Assembly: GCF_005796185.1 (NCBI RefSeq)
Contig: NZ_VAHM01000018.1
Span: forward strand, 1-64,000
Reading direction: 5' to 3'
Origin: Pseudarthrobacter sp. NamB4
Lineage (GTDB): Bacteria > Actinomycetota > Actinomycetes > Actinomycetales > Micrococcaceae
DNA: 64,000 nucleotides
Of this stretch, positions 26,965-36,212 are shown piece by piece. How positions within the stretch are numbered: position 1 is the stretch's first letter; the number at the start of each line of letters is the position of its first letter. The notes beneath the pieces are model-generated. The model did not search any database. It had not been told where the DNA came from and saw nothing but the letters and a program-made list of their open reading frames with translations. The position numbers and the translations under genes were made by a program.

Positions 26965-28239
26965 GTGACGGACACTCATCAATCCCCGACTGCCGGCCCC
27001 CAGGCGCCCCGCTCCATCAAGTACGTCCTGATGCTTGGCGCCCTTGCCGCGCTTCCCGCGGTCACGACGGACATGTACCTGCCCTCGCTGCCGGCGGTGG
27101 TGGCGGATCTTGAAACCACGCAGGCGGCTGCCCAGCTGACGCTGTCCGGAACCCTCCTTGGCGCCGGGATAGGCCAACTGGTCATCGGCCCGTTCTCGGA
27201 CCGCTTCGGACGGCGGCTGCCGCTGGTCATCGGCATCTCACTGCACGTGGTGATCTCGCTGCTGTGCTCCATTACGCCCAACATCGAGACCCTCACCGGG
27301 CTGCGTGTCCTGCAGGGCTTCTTCAACGCTGCGGCCGCCGTGGTGGCCATCGCCGTCATCCGCGACCGTTTCGCCGGCGCGGCCGCGGCCCGCCTGCTGT
27401 CCCGCCTGATGCTGGTGATCGGCGTCGCTCCCCTTTTCGCCCCGACCGTGGGCCAAGCCGTGGCCGGACTCTGGCAGTGGCGCGCCGTCTTCTACGTACT
27501 GGCACTCATCGGGGTCGTCCTGGTAGCCATCGTATGGAAGTTCATGCCTGAAACGCTGCCTGCGGACAGGCGCAGCCCCGGCCGCCCGCGGCACGTCGCC
27601 GGCGCCTACTGGTCTCTCATGCGGGACAAGCACTTCATGGCGCTGGCCGTCATACCGGGCCTGGGGCTCGCCCTGATTATGAGCTACGTGGTGGGCTCCC
27701 CCTTCGTCTTCCAGGATGAGTACGGCTTTACCGAGCAGCAGTTCGCCCTCGCCTTCGCGCTGAACGGCGCAGCGCTGGTCCTTTCGGCGCAGCTCAATGC
27801 CGCCCTGGTCCGGAAGTTCCCTCCCGTGCGCCTCCTGCGGACCGCCGTCCTTGTCCAGTTGGCCGTTTCCGTGCTTCTGCTGGCGGTGGTGGCCACGGGT
27901 GCCGGCGGCGCCCTGGGCCTGATGGCAGGGCTGTGGCTCGTGCTGGGTGCGCAGGGAATGATTCCAGCCAACGCCTCCGTGCTGGCCCTGCACAACTACG
28001 GGCACATGGCCGGGACCGCGGCAGCCGTCATTGGTGCCCTGCAGTCCGGCGTGGCCGGTTTGGTGAGCCCCCTGGTAGGACTGCTGGGCGGAAACGCGCT
28101 GTCCATGGTGGGCGTCATGATCGGCAGCTGCGTCCTCACGGTGATGGTGCTGGCAATCGGAACGCCGGCCTACCGCAGGGGCGGCTGGCCGGAGCACGGA
28201 AACCGCAGCGATGACGAGCGGGTGGCTGCCGAGGACTAA
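26965..28239 (+). CDS. Bcr/CflA-type MFS drug efflux pump
   Basis: A 424-residue 12-span transporter of the DHA1 family. The N-terminal TDMYLPSLPAVVADLETTQAAAQLTLS and the loop GPFSDRFGRRLPLVIG (motif A) are characteristic of Bcr/CflA pumps for chloramphenicol, florfenicol or bicyclomycin-like drugs; the actual substrate is unknown. GTG start at 26965. It converges on the cardiolipin synthase gene with only 16 bases between stops. Confidence 0.88.
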   Translation: MTDTHQSPTAGPQAPRSIKYVLMLGALAALPAVTTDMYLPSLPAVVADLETTQAAAQLTLSGTLLGAGIGQLVIGPFSDRFGRRLPLVIGISLHVVISLLCSITPNIETLTGLRVLQGFFNAAAAVVAIAVIRDRFAGAAAARLLSRLMLVIGVAPLFAPTVGQAVAGLWQWRAVFYVLALIGVVLVAIVWKFMPETLPADRRSPGRPRHVAGAYWSLMRDKHFMALAVIPGLGLALIMSYVVGSPFVFQDEYGFTEQQFALAFALNGAALVLSAQLNAALVRKFPPVRLLRTAVLVQLAVSVLLLAVVATGAGGALGLMAGLWLVLGAQGMIPANASVLALHNYGHMAGTAAAVIGALQSGVAGLVSPLVGLLGGNALSMVGVMIGSCVLTVMVLAIGTPAYRRGGWPEHGNRSDDERVAAED

Positions 28240-28255
28240 GTCCCGCGGCTGGGAG

Positions 28256-29731
28256 CTACTGCACCGTTGCCGTCAGCCTTGCCACGTTGTCCACGTAGCG
28301 CGCCGCAAACGGGCGCTTGCGCCAGACGGGAAGTTTGAGCTCGTGCGAGATGTCCCGGTACGTGTCCTCCACGGCTCGCATCTTGGTGACGATGTCCTCG
28401 CCCAGCAGCATCACGGACACCTCCAGGTTCAGCGAGAAGGAACGCATGTCCATGTTGCTGGAGCCCAGGACCGCCACCTCGTCGTCGATTGTGAAGTGTT
28501 TGGCGTGGAGCACGAACGGGGCCTTGTAGAGGTAGATCCTGACACCGGCCTCCAGCAGGGCCTCGTAATAGGACTGCTGCGCGTGGTGGACCAGGAACTG
28601 GTCGCCCTTCTCGGACACGAACAGCTCCACCTCCACGCCGCGCTGGGCAGCAGTGGTGATCGCGTAAAGCAGGGAATCGTCCGGCACGAAGTACGGGCTG
28701 CAGATCGAGATCCGGTGCTGGGCCGAATAGATGAGGGTGTTGAAAAGCCGCAGGTTGTTTTCGGTGATGAACCCCGGTCCGCTGGGAACCACCTGCGCGG
28801 TGACGTCCCCCGGCTCGGGATTCGCCGGGAGCTGCAACTGGTGCTCCAGCGACTCGTCAGTCTCGCTGAGCCAGTCCGTGGCGAAAACGACGTTCAGCGT
28901 GGTGACGACCGGCCCGCGCAGGCAGGCCATCAGCTCCACCCACTCCCGCCCCGCCTTACGGTGGCGGGGATTGTTGTAGGAGGGCTCAATCAGGTTCTGC
29001 GACCCGGTGAAGGCGATTTCGCCGTCGATCACCATGATCTTGCGGTGGTTCCGCAGGTCGGGCCGGCGCCACTGGCCGCGGATGGGCAGGAGTGGAAGCA
29101 TGCGCTTCCACTGGATCTTGCCCGCCCGGAGCCGTTTCAGGAGCTTCCGGTAGCCCTGGACGCGGAGGGTGCCGATGTGGTCGAACAGCACACGCACTTC
29201 CACGCCGCGCTCGGCCGCTTCCTCCAGGGCGGTGAGAAGCTCATCGGTGATGTGGTCCGTGCTCATGATGTAGAACTCGGCGTTGACGAATTTCTTGGCC
29301 CTCCGCACCGCCTTGGTCATGTCCAGGATCGAATCCGGGTATCCCGGGATCAGGTCCACGGAGTTTCCGTCCACCATGGGCAGGGACCCGAGCCGCCGGT
29401 TCAGTTCCCCCGCTGACTTCACCCATTCAGGGCCGGGGTAGTCGCTTTCGACGTCGGCAAGCGAAGATAACCCGGCCCGCACCCTGTCGTTGACCAGCTG
29501 CTGCTGCTGCCGCCGGCGGCTGGACAGCCTGAAGTTGCCAAACAGCAGGAACAGGATGATCCCCAGGAACGGGACAAAGAAGATGCCCAGCAGCCATGCC
29601 ATGGCCGTAGTGGGCCGCCGGTTTCCGGGGATGATCCCCACAGCCAGCACCCTGATGACCAGGTCGGCTACGCCCAGCAGCACCACAACCCACATCGGCG
29701 CGGTACCGGCAAGCGAAAATGGCCATAACAC
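28256..29731 (-). CDS. cls: Cardiolipin synthase
   Basis: A membrane-bound phospholipase D superfamily enzyme of 491 residues that makes cardiolipin from phosphatidylglycerol. Two N-terminal transmembrane helices (about 13-65, PLDc_N region) precede two HKD motifs: HRKIMVIDG (His229) and HAKHFTIDD (about residue 410), each followed by GS(Q/S)N. GTG start at 29731 has a G5 run upstream. Both catalytic motifs are intact, so it should be active. Confidence 0.93.
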   Translation of the reverse strand: MLWPFSLAGTAPMWVVVLLGVADLVIRVLAVGIIPGNRRPTTAMAWLLGIFFVPFLGIILFLLFGNFRLSSRRRQQQQLVNDRVRAGLSSLADVESDYPGPEWVKSAGELNRRLGSLPMVDGNSVDLIPGYPDSILDMTKAVRRAKKFVNAEFYIMSTDHITDELLTALEEAAERGVEVRVLFDHIGTLRVQGYRKLLKRLRAGKIQWKRMLPLLPIRGQWRRPDLRNHRKIMVIDGEIAFTGSQNLIEPSYNNPRHRKAGREWVELMACLRGPVVTTLNVVFATDWLSETDESLEHQLQLPANPEPGDVTAQVVPSGPGFITENNLRLFNTLIYSAQHRISICSPYFVPDDSLLYAITTAAQRGVEVELFVSEKGDQFLVHHAQQSYYEALLEAGVRIYLYKAPFVLHAKHFTIDDEVAVLGSSNMDMRSFSLNLEVSVMLLGEDIVTKMRAVEDTYRDISHELKLPVWRKRPFAARYVDNVARLTATVQ

Positions 29732-29826
29732 GAAAAATAACCCCCGGAGGACGGGCTCCCGGCGGACTGTTCCGGCCGGGGCACTCTGCCCAGCTTATCC
29801 GTGGCACGCCGCACTAAGCTGGAGCC

Positions 29827-30756
29827 ATGACCTCTCCAGCTCCCGTGGTTCTCGTTTTCCTCGACCCCGCCTTCCCTGACGGCCGGCTCGCCGATGCCTC
29901 CAAACCCCAGCTCCTGGTGACAGATCAGGGCGCCACCCGGGGGGATGGCATCTTTGAAACCATGCTGGCTGTGGCCGGGACAGTGCGGAAGATCCAGGCG
30001 CACCTGAGCCGCCTTGCCGGGTCTGCAACGGCACTCGACCTGGTGATTCCAAGCGAGGAAGAGTGGCGCCGTGCCATTGCAGCGGCCCTCGCCGAGCACC
30101 GGCTGCAGCATCCGTCCGCAGACGCTGCAGGGGATGAACTCGTGGTCAAGCTGGTGGTGACCCGTGGCGTGGAGGGCGCGGCGTCGCCTACCGCCTGGGT
30201 GCAGGTGTCGCCTGCGGGGGCAGCCGCGCGGCGCCAGCGGGAGACGGGCATCGACGTGATATTCCTGGACCGCGGCTATGACAGCAGCGCCGCCGAGCGC
30301 GCCCCCTGGCTGCTGCTGGGCGCCAAGACCCTCTCCTATGCGGTGAACATGGCCGCGCTTCGCCACGCCCACAAGCAGGGAGCTGACGACGTCATTTTCA
30401 TCTCCTCTGACGGGCGTGTGCTAGAAGGACCTACGTCCACCGTGCTGTTGGCCCACGTTGAAACGTCCGACGACGGGACGTCCGTTAAGCGCCTTGTCAC
30501 ACCGCAGCTGGACAGCGGCATCCTGCCGGGAACCTCGCAGGGCGCATTGTTCACCGCGGCGAAGGCCGCGGGCTGGGAACTCGGTTACGGCCCGCTGGAG
30601 CCGCAGGACCTGCTGGACGCAGACGCCGTCTGGCTGATCTCGAGCGTCCGCCTGCTGGCCCCGGTCAACCGCATTGACGGCCAGGAGATTGGTACGCCCT
30701 CAGTGCAGAAGGAACTGACCGCCGAACTGAACGAACTGTTTGCCGGCATCCGGTAA
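29827..30756 (+). CDS. pabC: Class IV aminotransferase, probable aminodeoxychorismate lyase
   Basis: A 309-residue PLP enzyme of fold type IV. The PLP lysine is in LLGAKTLSYAVNMAALRHA, and DQGATRGDGIFETM and SDGRVLEGPTSTVLL are family motifs. Aminodeoxychorismate lyase (4-aminobenzoate formation) is favoured by length and the PabB at 13584 elsewhere in the window; branched-chain or D-amino acid aminotransferase activity cannot be excluded. ATG follows GGAG closely. Divergent from cls. Confidence 0.82.
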   Translation: MTSPAPVVLVFLDPAFPDGRLADASKPQLLVTDQGATRGDGIFETMLAVAGTVRKIQAHLSRLAGSATALDLVIPSEEEWRRAIAAALAEHRLQHPSADAAGDELVVKLVVTRGVEGAASPTAWVQVSPAGAAARRQRETGIDVIFLDRGYDSSAAERAPWLLLGAKTLSYAVNMAALRHAHKQGADDVIFISSDGRVLEGPTSTVLLAHVETSDDGTSVKRLVTPQLDSGILPGTSQGALFTAAKAAGWELGYGPLEPQDLLDADAVWLISSVRLLAPVNRIDGQEIGTPSVQKELTAELNELFAGIR

Positions 30757-30830
30757 ACGCCGTGGACGCCCGCGCGGTTTGTGGCCCGCAAGCCGGCCCA
30801 CCGTCATCGGCCAGGAGTTCCCAGCATTCG

Positions 30831-31309
30831 TCAGAGGTCAGGTTGCCATTCGGCTGCGTCTGCGGATCCATGAACCACGCTTAGGGGCACTGGCCCGGGC
30901 GGCCTGGTCCCCATCGAAAGCTGGGCTTCGAGTCCGGACAGCAGGATGGTCAGCCCCTGGTCCAGTTCTGCGGCCCCGTCGTATTTCGCGAGCGCCGGGG
31001 CCAGCGCCCGGAGCCGTGGGAACTCCTTCGCGGGAAGCCGGTGCAGCCCCAACCGCAGCAGTACTTCGTTCTCCTCCGGGTCAACCACGAATTCCTGCAG
31101 TTCGTTGAGGATGTGGCCGTAGAGGAAGCCGTAGTAGGCCCGGTAGACGTGGAGCGCCCCATCCGGGCTGAAGCCTGCCTTGATGAGGAGGGTGAGGATC
31201 TGCTCGAGAGGCCTCAGGGTGCCCAGTGGCCGCAAACCCAGGGGGATATCCCTGCTCAGCCGGGGCTTTCTGGCAGCCCCCGCTGTGGCGGGCAATTTTT
31301 GGGGGCCAT
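30831..31309 (-). pseudogene. TetR-family regulator lacking its DNA-binding domain
   Basis: The downstream 110 residues (LLIKAGFSPDGALHVYRAYYG to the end) are a TetR C-terminal ligand domain. The upstream end preserves RKPRLSRD, which in such proteins directly precedes the HTH, but the HTH and the following helices are missing and it runs straight into LRPLEQIL. The ATG at 31309 (MAPKN...) is out of frame with the rest. So an internal deletion plus frameshift destroyed the gene. A palindrome TCTACAGTGTAGA remains upstream. Confidence 0.7.
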
Positions 31310-31391
31310 GGTTTCCGTCCTGGGGCGTTGCGTCGGCGAGGCAGCGACTATAAGTCCATACGCTTGCCGGATCTGCAGTCTACGGGTAAAG

Positions 31392-31404
31392 TCTACAGTG
31401 TAGA
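31392..31404. promoter_or_regulatory. Palindrome TCTACAGTGTAGA, orphan TetR-type operator
   Basis: A perfect 6-1-6 dyad located about 85 bases upstream of the broken TetR gene. The regulator that used it is likely the deleted one. Confidence 0.5.
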
Positions 31405-31538
31405 TGCGGAAGTGAGACCGCCGTTAGTCCCCCGATCTGAGGGGCTCTTATAACACTCCATTGCCCCGTGCAGGGCATTTGAGCTTGGCTGCTGTAGCCG
31501 AACGGCGGCACCACCGCACCTAGCGAAGGGAAGCCCTC

Positions 31539-31793
31539 ATGGCGAATTCGCAGTTTGACCTCTTTCTCCAGGAAGCCACCTACACTGACCCGGCCTCGGA
31601 ATGCAGCCTTGACCGGGACCGTCTTTACGGCCTGTACACCAGCTGGTGCTTCATCAACCAGCACCAGCCGGGCCGTGAGTCCGTGTTCTGGTCCGCCATG
31701 AATCAGCGGGTCACGCCTGGGCACAATGGCCTGCGCATGAAGGGCCCGGCTGCTGCCGACTACATCCTGGCCAGCTACCCGGGGCTCGTGTAG
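31539..31793 (+). CDS. Small conserved hypothetical protein
   Basis: An 84-residue soluble protein starting MANSQFDLFLQEATYTDP. GAAGGGAAG precedes the ATG and a perfect hairpin terminator follows, so it is a complete transcription unit. It contains YGLYTSWCFINQHQPGRESVFWSAM, an aromatic-rich helix region, but no motif I can assign. Confidence 0.72.
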   Translation: MANSQFDLFLQEATYTDPASECSLDRDRLYGLYTSWCFINQHQPGRESVFWSAMNQRVTPGHNGLRMKGPAAADYILASYPGLV

Positions 31794-31813
31794 GGAAACT
31801 GGTGAAATGATCG

Positions 31814-31853
31814 GCGTGGGCCGCTGCCTTCCAAGCATGCGGCCCACGCTTTT
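31814..31853 (+). terminator. Strong rho-independent terminator
   Basis: Eleven-base perfect stem GCGTGGGCCGC / GCGGCCCACGC (31814-31824 and 31839-31849) followed by TTTT. It ends the 84-residue protein gene. Confidence 0.9.
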
Positions 31854-31876
31854 CCATTGACCGCACAACAACAGCG

Positions 31877-32134
31877 TCAGGTGGGAATGATCCGGAAAAG
31901 GAACCTGGTCCGCACCATGGCCCAGAGGAGTCCGAGCACGAGCGCGTAGCCGAGTGTGTTGATGAGAAGGTCCCCCTGCTGCAGTACCGGGATACTCGCG
32001 ACCACGGCGATCAGCACCACGTGCATGATGAACACATGGAGGGTGGCGCGGCCCAGGGGGATCAGGAGCCAGCCCACGGCCCGCTGAACCGGTTTCCGGT
32101 AAGCAGTGAGGAAGGCGTAGGCGGCCACCGCCAC
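31877..32134 (-). pseudogene. C-terminal fragment of an OpgC/acyltransferase-like membrane protein
   Basis: Eighty-five residues with three hydrophobic segments; LIPLGRATLHVFIMHVVLIAV resembles the C-terminal part of OpgC or acyltransferase-3 membrane proteins, which are normally several hundred residues long. Nothing upstream continues the protein, so it is a truncated remnant. Confidence 0.55.
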
Positions 32135-32257
32135 CTGAGGTGATGCGCCGTCGTCCGTTCCTTGGGCAAGGCGCGGGCCAAGGCAGCTTTTGCGTTCAGT
32201 TACGCAACATGACGACGGCGGCGGTGCGGCGTCCGGCGCCAGGTGTTACTTTTTGGG

Positions 32258-32375
32258 GGAGTAATGAGTACCGGCGCCAAGCCCTGACTGGCCGGTCGGC
32301 AACCCTCCTTCCACGGCGGGGTGCCTCAGGTGAGTACTCGGCACATCGACCCATTCGAGCTGCAAGCGTGAGAGA
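32258..32375 (+). ncRNA. SAM-IV riboswitch
   Basis: The sequence contains GGCCGGTCGGCAACCCTCC, CACGGCGGGGTGCC and CAGGTGAGTACTC followed by a downstream stem and CAAGCG, the pattern of actinobacterial SAM-IV riboswitches in front of methionine genes. GAGTA at the start can pair with TACTC to close the core. It precedes DUF1737-rhodanese-metZ, with AAGGAG for the first gene immediately after it, so S-adenosylmethionine probably turns off translation or transcription of the operon. Confidence 0.85.
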
Positions 32376-32387
32376 AGGAGATCCGTC

Positions 32388-32666
32388 GTGTCCGACGCAC
32401 CCGCCCTTGACGAGAAACTGTCCTACCGCCTGATCAGCGGCGCAGACAACCGCGAGTTCTGCGAACGGATCTCGAACGCCCTGGCCGAGGGTTACGTGCT
32501 GCACGGCAGCCCGGCAGCAACCTTCAACGGCACCAGCGTGATCGTGGCGCAGGCGGTTGTCCTGCCGGCAGCTATTGCCTCGGCGGACGCCGCCGTGGCG
32601 AACGCAGTTGACGACCTTGACTCCGCGGACGACGACCTCGAGTTCGACGGCGAGGGCCACGCATGA
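32388..32666 (+). CDS. DUF1737 family protein
   Basis: A 92-residue protein with the DUF1737 core YRLISGADNREFCERISNAL and GYVLHGSPAATFNG...VIVAQAVV, then an Ala/Asp-rich acidic tail. The biochemical role of the family is unknown. GTG start at 32388 with AAGGAG upstream. Its stop overlaps the ATG of the rhodanese gene (ATGA), and it is the first gene after the SAM-IV riboswitch, so a link to sulfur amino acid metabolism is inferred. Confidence 0.82.
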   Translation: MSDAPALDEKLSYRLISGADNREFCERISNALAEGYVLHGSPAATFNGTSVIVAQAVVLPAAIASADAAVANAVDDLDSADDDLEFDGEGHA

Positions 32667-33073
32667 GCTACGCCGGAGACCTGACGCCGCAGGAGGCCTG
32701 GGAGAAGCTCGAGCAGGGCGCCATCCTGGTGGATGTGCGCACCGAGGGCGAATGGGCCCACATCGGCATCCCCGACACCAAGGCCACGGACAACGATCCC
32801 CTGTTTATCCAGTGGACCTTCCCGGGCGGCATCCCCAACCCGGACTTCATCAAGGACCTGACCCTGCAGGCTCCGGAAGACCCAGCCACGGAACTGGTTT
32901 TCCTGTGCCGCTCGGGCCAGCGTTCCATCGCTGCCGCCATCGCCGCAACGCAGGCCGGCTTCACCTCCTACAACGTCCTGGAAGGATTTGAGGGTGAGCC
33001 TGACCGCTACGGCGAACGCACCGTCAACGGCTGGAAGAACCGCGGCCTGCCGACCAACCTGGGAATGAATTAA
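32663..33073 (+). CDS. Rhodanese-like sulfurtransferase
   Basis: A single-domain rhodanese of 136 residues. The active-site loop is FLCRSGQRS with Cys82; AILVDVRTEGEWAHIGI is the CDC25/rhodanese N-terminal signature. It probably carries or releases persulfide sulfur. It overlaps the DUF1737 gene by four bases and is directly followed by metZ, so it may supply sulfide for homocysteine formation. Confidence 0.92.
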   Translation: MSYAGDLTPQEAWEKLEQGAILVDVRTEGEWAHIGIPDTKATDNDPLFIQWTFPGGIPNPDFIKDLTLQAPEDPATELVFLCRSGQRSIAAAIAATQAGFTSYNVLEGFEGEPDRYGERTVNGWKNRGLPTNLGMN

Positions 33074-34282
33074 GTGACCTTCAACGAAGACGCCGCCGGC
33101 TGGAGCCCAGACACCCAGGCCGTCCGCGGCGGACTGGACCGTACCAACTTCCAGGAAACCAGCGAGGCCATTTTCCTGAACTCGGGTTTCGTGTATGAGT
33201 CCGCCGCTGCTGCCGAGCGGGCCTTCACCGGCGAGGACGAGCGTTTTGTCTACTCCCGCTACGGCAACCCCTCCGTGGCCACCTTCCAGGAGCGGTTGCG
33301 CCTTTTGGAAGGCACGGAGGCATGCTTTGCGACGGCGTCCGGCATGTCCGCCGTGTTCACCGCCCTGGGTGCCCTGCTGGCTGCCGGCGACCGCGTGGTG
33401 GCTGCCCGCTCCCTGTTCGGCTCCTGCTTCGTGATCCTCAACGAAATCCTGCCGCGGTGGGGTGTGGAGACGGTGTTCGTGGACGGACCCGACCTTGAGC
33501 AGTGGCGCGAGGCGCTCTCCAAGCCCACCACCGCCGTCTTCTTCGAGTCCCCGTCCAACCCCATGCAGGAGATTGTGGACATCGCTGCGGTCAGCGGACT
33601 GGCGCACGCCGCGGGCGCGCAGGTCGTCGTCGACAATGTCTTTGCCACTCCCCTGCTGCAGCGCTGCGGCCAGCTCGGGGCCGACGTCATCGTGTACTCC
33701 GGGACCAAGCACATCGACGGCCAGGGCCGGGTGCTCGGCGGCGCCATCCTGGGCACGAAGGACTTCATCGACGGCCCGGTGAAGCAGCTGATGCGCCACA
33801 CTGGCCCGGCGTTGTCCGCCTTCAATGCGTGGGTTCTGACCAAGGGGCTGGAAACCATGTCCCTGCGCGTGAACCACTCCTCCGCCACCGCCTTCCGACT
33901 GGCCGAATGGCTGGAGCAGCAGCCAGCCGTGAGCTGGGTGAAGTACCCGCTCCTGAGGTCGCACCCGCAGTATGAACTCGCGGCGAAGCAGATGAGCGCC
34001 GGCGGTACGGTGCTGACCCTGGAGCTGGCCCCTTCCGGCGGACGCTCTGGCAAGGAAGCGGCCTTCGCGCTGCTGGACGCCCTGCGGATTATCGACATCT
34101 CCAACAACCTGGGCGATGCGAAGTCCCTTATCACCCACCCGGCAACCACCACGCACCGCGCCATGGGTCCCGAAGGCCGGGCCGCCATCGGGCTCACCGA
34201 TGGTGTGGTGCGGCTTTCCGTGGGCCTCGAGGACGCCGACGACCTGATCCGCGACCTTGAGCAGGCACTCAAGCAGATCTAG
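33074..34282 (+). CDS. metZ: O-succinylhomoserine sulfhydrylase
   Basis: A 402-residue PLP enzyme of the Cys/Met metabolism family making homocysteine from an activated homoserine and sulfide. The PLP-binding lysine is in YSGTKHIDGQGRVLGG; EDERFVYSRYGNPSVATF is the substrate-binding segment; HPATTTHRAMGPEGRAAIGL is the C-terminal signature. GTG start directly abuts the rhodanese stop. Control by the upstream SAM riboswitch fits methionine biosynthesis. O-acetylhomoserine use is possible. Confidence 0.93.
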   Translation: MTFNEDAAGWSPDTQAVRGGLDRTNFQETSEAIFLNSGFVYESAAAAERAFTGEDERFVYSRYGNPSVATFQERLRLLEGTEACFATASGMSAVFTALGALLAAGDRVVAARSLFGSCFVILNEILPRWGVETVFVDGPDLEQWREALSKPTTAVFFESPSNPMQEIVDIAAVSGLAHAAGAQVVVDNVFATPLLQRCGQLGADVIVYSGTKHIDGQGRVLGGAILGTKDFIDGPVKQLMRHTGPALSAFNAWVLTKGLETMSLRVNHSSATAFRLAEWLEQQPAVSWVKYPLLRSHPQYELAAKQMSAGGTVLTLELAPSGGRSGKEAAFALLDALRIIDISNNLGDAKSLITHPATTTHRAMGPEGRAAIGLTDGVVRLSVGLEDADDLIRDLEQALKQI

Positions 34283-34644
34283 CCGGTTTTGTCCGGCGCT
34301 GCTTCCTCCGGCGCTATGTTGTCCAGCCGTGCGCTGTCCGGCTGGAGTTCCAGCCGGACGTCGACACTGTCCCCGGCTTTGATGCGGGCTTTGTCCCTGA
34401 CCGCCTTTTTCACCGGCAACAGGTAGGAGCCGGCCTTGGTGTCCGGGAAAAGCGACGTCTGCCAGGTCTCGCTCCCGATTTCCGCTGTCACCTTCACCGA
34501 CCCGAAGGCTTTGGTGCCGGTGCCTCGCTCGGCGAGGTGGTCCGCGATGTCGTCTGCCACGTGGGGCGGCAGCGTGAGGAAGTGCCAGGCGGCCTCGCCC
34601 GGGTAGAGCCACAGTTCGGCTGTGAATGCGTACGACGGCGTCAC
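34279..34644 (-). CDS. DUF1905 family protein
   Basis: A 121-residue protein with the DUF1905 beta-barrel signature (YAFTAELWLYPGEAAWHFLTLP and FGSVKVTAEIGSETWQTSLFP). The family has no proven function, sometimes occurring next to YdeI-like domains. It converges with metZ and the two stops overlap by four bases, so there is no room for a terminator between them. Confidence 0.85.
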   Translation of the reverse strand: MTPSYAFTAELWLYPGEAAWHFLTLPPHVADDIADHLAERGTGTKAFGSVKVTAEIGSETWQTSLFPDTKAGSYLLPVKKAVRDKARIKAGDSVDVRLELQPDSARLDNIAPEEAAPDKTG

Positions 34645-34922
34645 GCGCCGAGTATCGCACGTCGCCTTTTTGCGCCGCTACTGGTTGGTGGTTGAGCTTG
34701 TTGAAACCCGTCTGACGCCTGCCCTCGTAACCGCACCACCGCTAGTCAGACCCCTTGGCATGCCCGGGGTATGGAAAGCTGGATCTCACCCACCGGCCGA
34801 GCATACAAAAACGAACACCAGGATTGGGACCCACCCCGCTGGCCACCCGGGATGCTGCTTGGGCAGAGAAGTCTCCTGGAAGAGGCGTTGCGGGAGAGGC
34901 TGTCCGCCTTGAAGCCTGCCTT
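34645..34922. other. Intergenic region with an Arthrobacter-type dispersed repeat motif
   Basis: No gene is evident in these 278 bases. It contains GGTTGAGCTTGTTGAAACC near 34687-34705, close to a short motif that I recall as widely dispersed between genes in Arthrobacter and related genera. No terminator hairpin was seen. Confidence 0.4.
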
Positions 34923-36146
34923 CTAGGGCTGCCGCACCCGGATCAGCTCCGGAACGGCTGCCACCTCAGAAAGGTCCAGTGCGTCCCGCATCGTGATGTT
35001 TACCGCGTGCCGCACCACTGCGCCGAAGCCGAAGTCGTCCGGCTGCGCGGCCAGGGCCTTGTCCCGCACACGGCGTTGTTCCGCCGCCCCAGTGCCCCGC
35101 GCGATCACATCCTCCACGCCATGCCGGGTGAGGGCGAGCTCGCCCTGCTCGTCCAGGACTGGGGCCAGGTAATCCACCAGGGACCGGACAACATCCGCGG
35201 CCGGCGCGGGCCGGAAGTTCCCGAAATCCAGCAGTTCGCCACTGAGTCCGGCGCTGCTTGCCTGCCACGATGCCATCCGCAAAAGCACTGTGGGCACGGG
35301 GGCCGGATCGATGCCGTCGCGCCACTCCCGGCTTGCCGTTTCCACCAGCGCGCGCACCAGGATAGCGATGAGCGCCGCATCCTCTGCCCGCAGACAGACA
35401 TCCGCCACCCGGACCTCCACCGTGGGATGATTCCGGGACAGCCGCGCATCGAAATAGAGCATCCCTTCGTCCAGCATCACTCCGCTGTCCAGTAGGCGGG
35501 TGACCACCCGCCGGTACGCGGGGTGCGTCCCGTAAACTCCCGCCGGACCCGAGGTGGGCCAGCGGTTCCACGCCTGGGTACGGTAACTCTCAAAACCAGT
35601 GGGGACGCTGTTCCAGAAGGGAGAGTTGGCGCTCAAAGCCGTCAGCACGGCGAGCTTGTCCCGGATACGGTCCAGGACCGCTACCCCTTCCTCCGGCGAC
35701 TCGATGTAGGTATGGACGTGAAAGCCACAGGTTAGCTGCTCCTGCGCCGTGAGGCCGAACCGCTCCAGCATCAGGGCGTACCGGGGATCCGGCGTCGTAT
35801 GGGTCATGGACGCCAGCGGCGACGTCGCAAGCGCAGCCACCCTGGCACCGTTCCTTCGGGCTGCCTGGTCTGCGAGCGTCCTGCCAGCGCGGATCTGGTC
35901 CAGCAGCACACCATACTCCAGGCAGGGCCGCGTCTGGGTCTCAATCTGCTCAAGCTTGAGCTCGGCACTCAGGCCCATCTTCTCGTCGTCGTAAACCGTC
36001 TTGTCTTCGGTTTCCAAGGCGTGTTGATCCGGCGCGTGATCCGTTGCCGTGCTGTGCCCCGAGAGCAGGGCGTCAGCAAGGGCAAGAGGCTCCCCCGTCT
36101 CCGGATCAACAATCAGGAGCTCTTCCTCGACACCGAAGGTTCGCAT
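34923..36146 (-). CDS. YbdK-type carboxylate-amine ligase (GCS2 family)
   Basis: A 407-residue member of glutamate-cysteine ligase family 2. [17 protein letters not shown] at the N-terminus is the ATP/glutamate motif; [29 protein letters not shown] and [12 protein letters not shown] follow in family order. YbdK proteins have weak glutamate-cysteine ligase activity in vitro; the physiological product in mycothiol-using actinobacteria is unclear. No neighbours suggest a pathway. Confidence 0.88.
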   Translation of the reverse strand: MRTFGVEEELLIVDPETGEPLALADALLSGHSTATDHAPDQHALETEDKTVYDDEKMGLSAELKLEQIETQTRPCLEYGVLLDQIRAGRTLADQAARRNGARVAALATSPLASMTHTTPDPRYALMLERFGLTAQEQLTCGFHVHTYIESPEEGVAVLDRIRDKLAVLTALSANSPFWNSVPTGFESYRTQAWNRWPTSGPAGVYGTHPAYRRVVTRLLDSGVMLDEGMLYFDARLSRNHPTVEVRVADVCLRAEDAALIAILVRALVETASREWRDGIDPAPVPTVLLRMASWQASSAGLSGELLDFGNFRPAPAADVVRSLVDYLAPVLDEQGELALTRHGVEDVIARGTGAAEQRRVRDKALAAQPDDFGFGAVVRHAVNITMRDALDLSEVAAVPELIRVRQP

Positions 36147-36212
36147 ACTGCAATTCTGCGTCAGATGGAGGGTTTTTGGAGGCAGCTAGGCCTTCATGAC
36201 GAAGCGTGAAAA

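Noticed and set aside
32492..34660. 722-codon frame antisense to the rhodanese and metZ genes
   Set aside because: Antisense artefact covering two well-defined genes.
34755..35495. 246-codon plus-strand frame entering the GCS2 ligase gene
   Set aside because: No domain and overlaps a clear gene on the other strand.
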